NCBI GenBank assembly: GCA_033391075.1
Contig: JAWPMV010000001.1
Location: 3,162,001-3,226,000, forward strand
Length of the DNA stretch: 64,000 bases
Reading direction: 5' to 3'
From: Bacteroidia bacterium
GTDB taxonomy: Bacteria > Bacteroidota > Bacteroidia > J057
The notes under the pieces: generated by a model
Seen by the model: the letters and a program-made list of their open reading frames with translations, nothing else
Told to the model about the DNA's origin: nothing
The model's database searches: none
Program-made: the position numbers and the translations under genes
Part shown: positions 62,814 through 64,000 of the stretch, piece after piece
How positions within the stretch are numbered: position 1 is the first letter of the stretch
Layout of the letters: each line of letters begins with the position of its first letter

Positions 62814-64000
62814 TTATTTCTTCAAAAGACGGGCTGACCATATCCCTTCTGCAGTTTCTACTCGTACGAAGTAGAATCCAGCAGGAAGTCTTGAGATATC
62901 CAACTGCTTATCGAAAGCTTTTTCTTCCAATTGCAGCATAGTTTGTCCTACCAAATTGATCACAGAGATCTTTTCCATTTGCAGGCTGGCATCCAGTCTG
63001 ATTTGAGTTTGAGCAGGGTTAGGATACATCTTGATTGCATCAGCAGGAAGCAATTCAGGAATACCAACTGTGCTTTCTACCAGACGTACAGTAATGGTAT
63101 CTATAGAAACAGTAGCATTGTTGTCAACAGAAGTGATAACAATTTCTACGAATTCTTCTCCTTCAGAATCTGTATCACCAATGATTTCCAATGGAAGAGC
63201 AACAGAATCATTTTCACAACCAGAAACAGTGAAAGTACTGTCAGTCCAGTTGAAGTCCGTTCCCGCGGTAGCTGTAGTACCAGCACCCAATGCAACAGAA
63301 ATAGTAGTGGTATCAGGATTGTTGTTGGAAGTAACTACTACGATATCAGCAGTACTTGTAACGGTATCAGAAACCGTTTTTCTGTCAGTGTAGAATCCTA
63401 CAACAGGATTACGTGCTACAAAATCAGACAGACGGCTTGGGAGGATCTGGTGTCCACCTAATGGAGGATCATCTCTGTCAAACTGAGTTCCCAGACCGGT
63501 TATGTTCCACCAGTTTCCAGAAGGAAGCGGGGTACCATTGATATCTGTATCTGAGTCAATTCTTACGATAAAGGTATCCACTCCGTTAGTGAAGTCTATG
63601 TTGACACTTCCACCTGCAGTGGTTGGCCAATCAGCAGTATCAATGATAGCTACACAACCTAAGGTAATGTATTCTGATTCAGTAGACTCATCAAGCATAG
63701 ATACTTCTCGTGGAGTTTGCAATGCATTCCCTTGAGAAATAAGAATGATTTCTGAAACAAATATTTCTGCCAGACCGTTGAAGTTAGCTACCTCTCCCTG
63801 GGCAATGATTTCATCACCTTCCGTTACCTGGTAACCACTAGGGGCATCATTGAAGTTGAAGATATTGATACCACCTGTGCTGTCAATCAGGTAGAAAGAG
63901 TAACCGTTATTTCCGTCATAATCGATTCCGTGAACGATTCCTTGAACCTGAGCCACGACATCAACAGAGTCGGTAATACCATCACCGTCTGAATCCCCTG
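62814..64000 (-). CDS. Secreted T9SS protein, C-terminal part (cut by right window edge)
   Basis: The frame is open to the window edge, so the true start lies outside; internal GTG or ATG codons should not be taken as starts. At least 395 residues are visible. They begin with a Ca-binding-type stretch (GDSDGDGITDSVD), then an OB-fold-like domain (VQGIVHGIDYDGNNGYSFYL, DEIIAQGEVANFNGLAEIFV). A Calx-beta-like domain follows (GTTATAGTDFNW, DTDSEGEEFVEIVI), then a complete T9SS sorting domain (IKMYPNPAQTQIRLDA, LPAGFYFVRVETAEG). It is extracellular or surface-attached. Its function cannot be assigned from this part. Confidence 0.85.
   Translation of the reverse strand, partial: GDSDGDGITDSVDVVAQVQGIVHGIDYDGNNGYSFYLIDSTGGINIFNFNDAPSGYQVTEGDEIIAQGEVANFNGLAEIFVSEIILISQGNALQTPREVSMLDESTESEYITLGCVAIIDTADWPTTAGGSVNIDFTNGVDTFIVRIDSDTDINGTPLPSGNWWNITGLGTQFDRDDPPLGGHQILPSRLSDFVARNPVVGFYTDRKTVSDTVTSTADIVVVTSNNNPDTTTISVALGAGTTATAGTDFNWTDSTFTVSGCENDSVALPLEIIGDTDSEGEEFVEIVITSVDNNATVSIDTITVRLVESTVGIPELLPADAIKMYPNPAQTQIRLDASLQMEKISVINLVGQTMLQLEEKAFDKQLDISRLPAGFYFVRVETAEGIWSARLLKK

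Noticed and set aside
62814-63956. Right-edge gene beginning at GTG 63956
   Set aside because: The frame stays open upstream to the window edge with a coherent Ca-binding-like sequence, so the gene is 5'-truncated by the window rather than starting there.
1-64000. CRISPR array, transposon or prophage
   Set aside because: I saw no regularly spaced repeats, transposase, integrase or phage structural genes.

Overview
The window comes from a member of the Bacteroidota, most likely a marine or environmental, Saprospiria-like lineage. The signs are several large secreted proteins ending in a type IX secretion (T9SS/Por) sorting domain, lipoproteins with Bacteroidota-style signal peptides, almost no Shine-Dalgarno sequences, at least two TTG-N19-20-TAnnTTTG-type promoters, a DUF5916 outer-membrane protein, and a ribosomal protein S16 with a long acidic tail. 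Base composition looks moderate and uniform. I see no tRNA, rRNA, CRISPR array, transposase, integrase or phage gene. Coding density is high and genes on the two strands alternate in short operons.

Left part (1-13,000): the 5' part of a Glu-rich protein runs off the left edge. Then, all on the minus strand, come a single-domain response regulator, a multi-TM PAS histidine kinase and an alpha-oxoamine-synthase-type PLP enzyme. This gene set resembles the Cqs/Lqs alpha-hydroxyketone signalling cassettes of Vibrio and Legionella and is my preferred candidate for a noteworthy system. Next are a DUF1460 amidase-like enzyme, a ROK sugar kinase, a Tat-type glycosylasparaginase, a secreted protein with a lyase-like jelly roll, and an exopolysaccharide-initiating sugar-phosphate transferase.

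Middle part (13,000-34,000): a two-gene unit encodes a cytoplasmic protein (apparently degenerate actin/Hsp70-like domain, Glu-rich linker, pseudokinase-like end) and a TonB-like membrane protein. MogA, a TPR lipoprotein, dodecin and a secreted T9SS protein follow. A coupled pair encodes a GalU-like nucleotidyltransferase and a 1,110-residue fusion of a GHMP sugar-kinase-like module with a UDP-sugar pyrophosphorylase-like module. A beta-glucan-oriented cluster then holds a four-repeat T9SS protein, a propeller/Y_Y_Y/HTH membrane regulator and two GH16 lipoproteins. No SusC/SusD pair is present.

Right part (34,000-64,000): metabolic genes (FMN hydroxy-acid dehydrogenase, HisC-like aminotransferase, fused E1 alpha/beta dehydrogenase) face an Lrp/AsnC regulator. 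An orphan PhnD-like membrane protein precedes an M14 peptidase. Then come two RDD proteins, the rpsP-rimM region, rbfA with a LolC/E-like permease, an MsbA-like exporter, a 1,184-residue T9SS protein, valS, an EamA transporter, a serine hydrolase, a DUF5916 protein, a CbpA-like DnaJ, and a T9SS protein cut by the right edge. Several convergent gene pairs overlap by exactly four bases at their stop codons.
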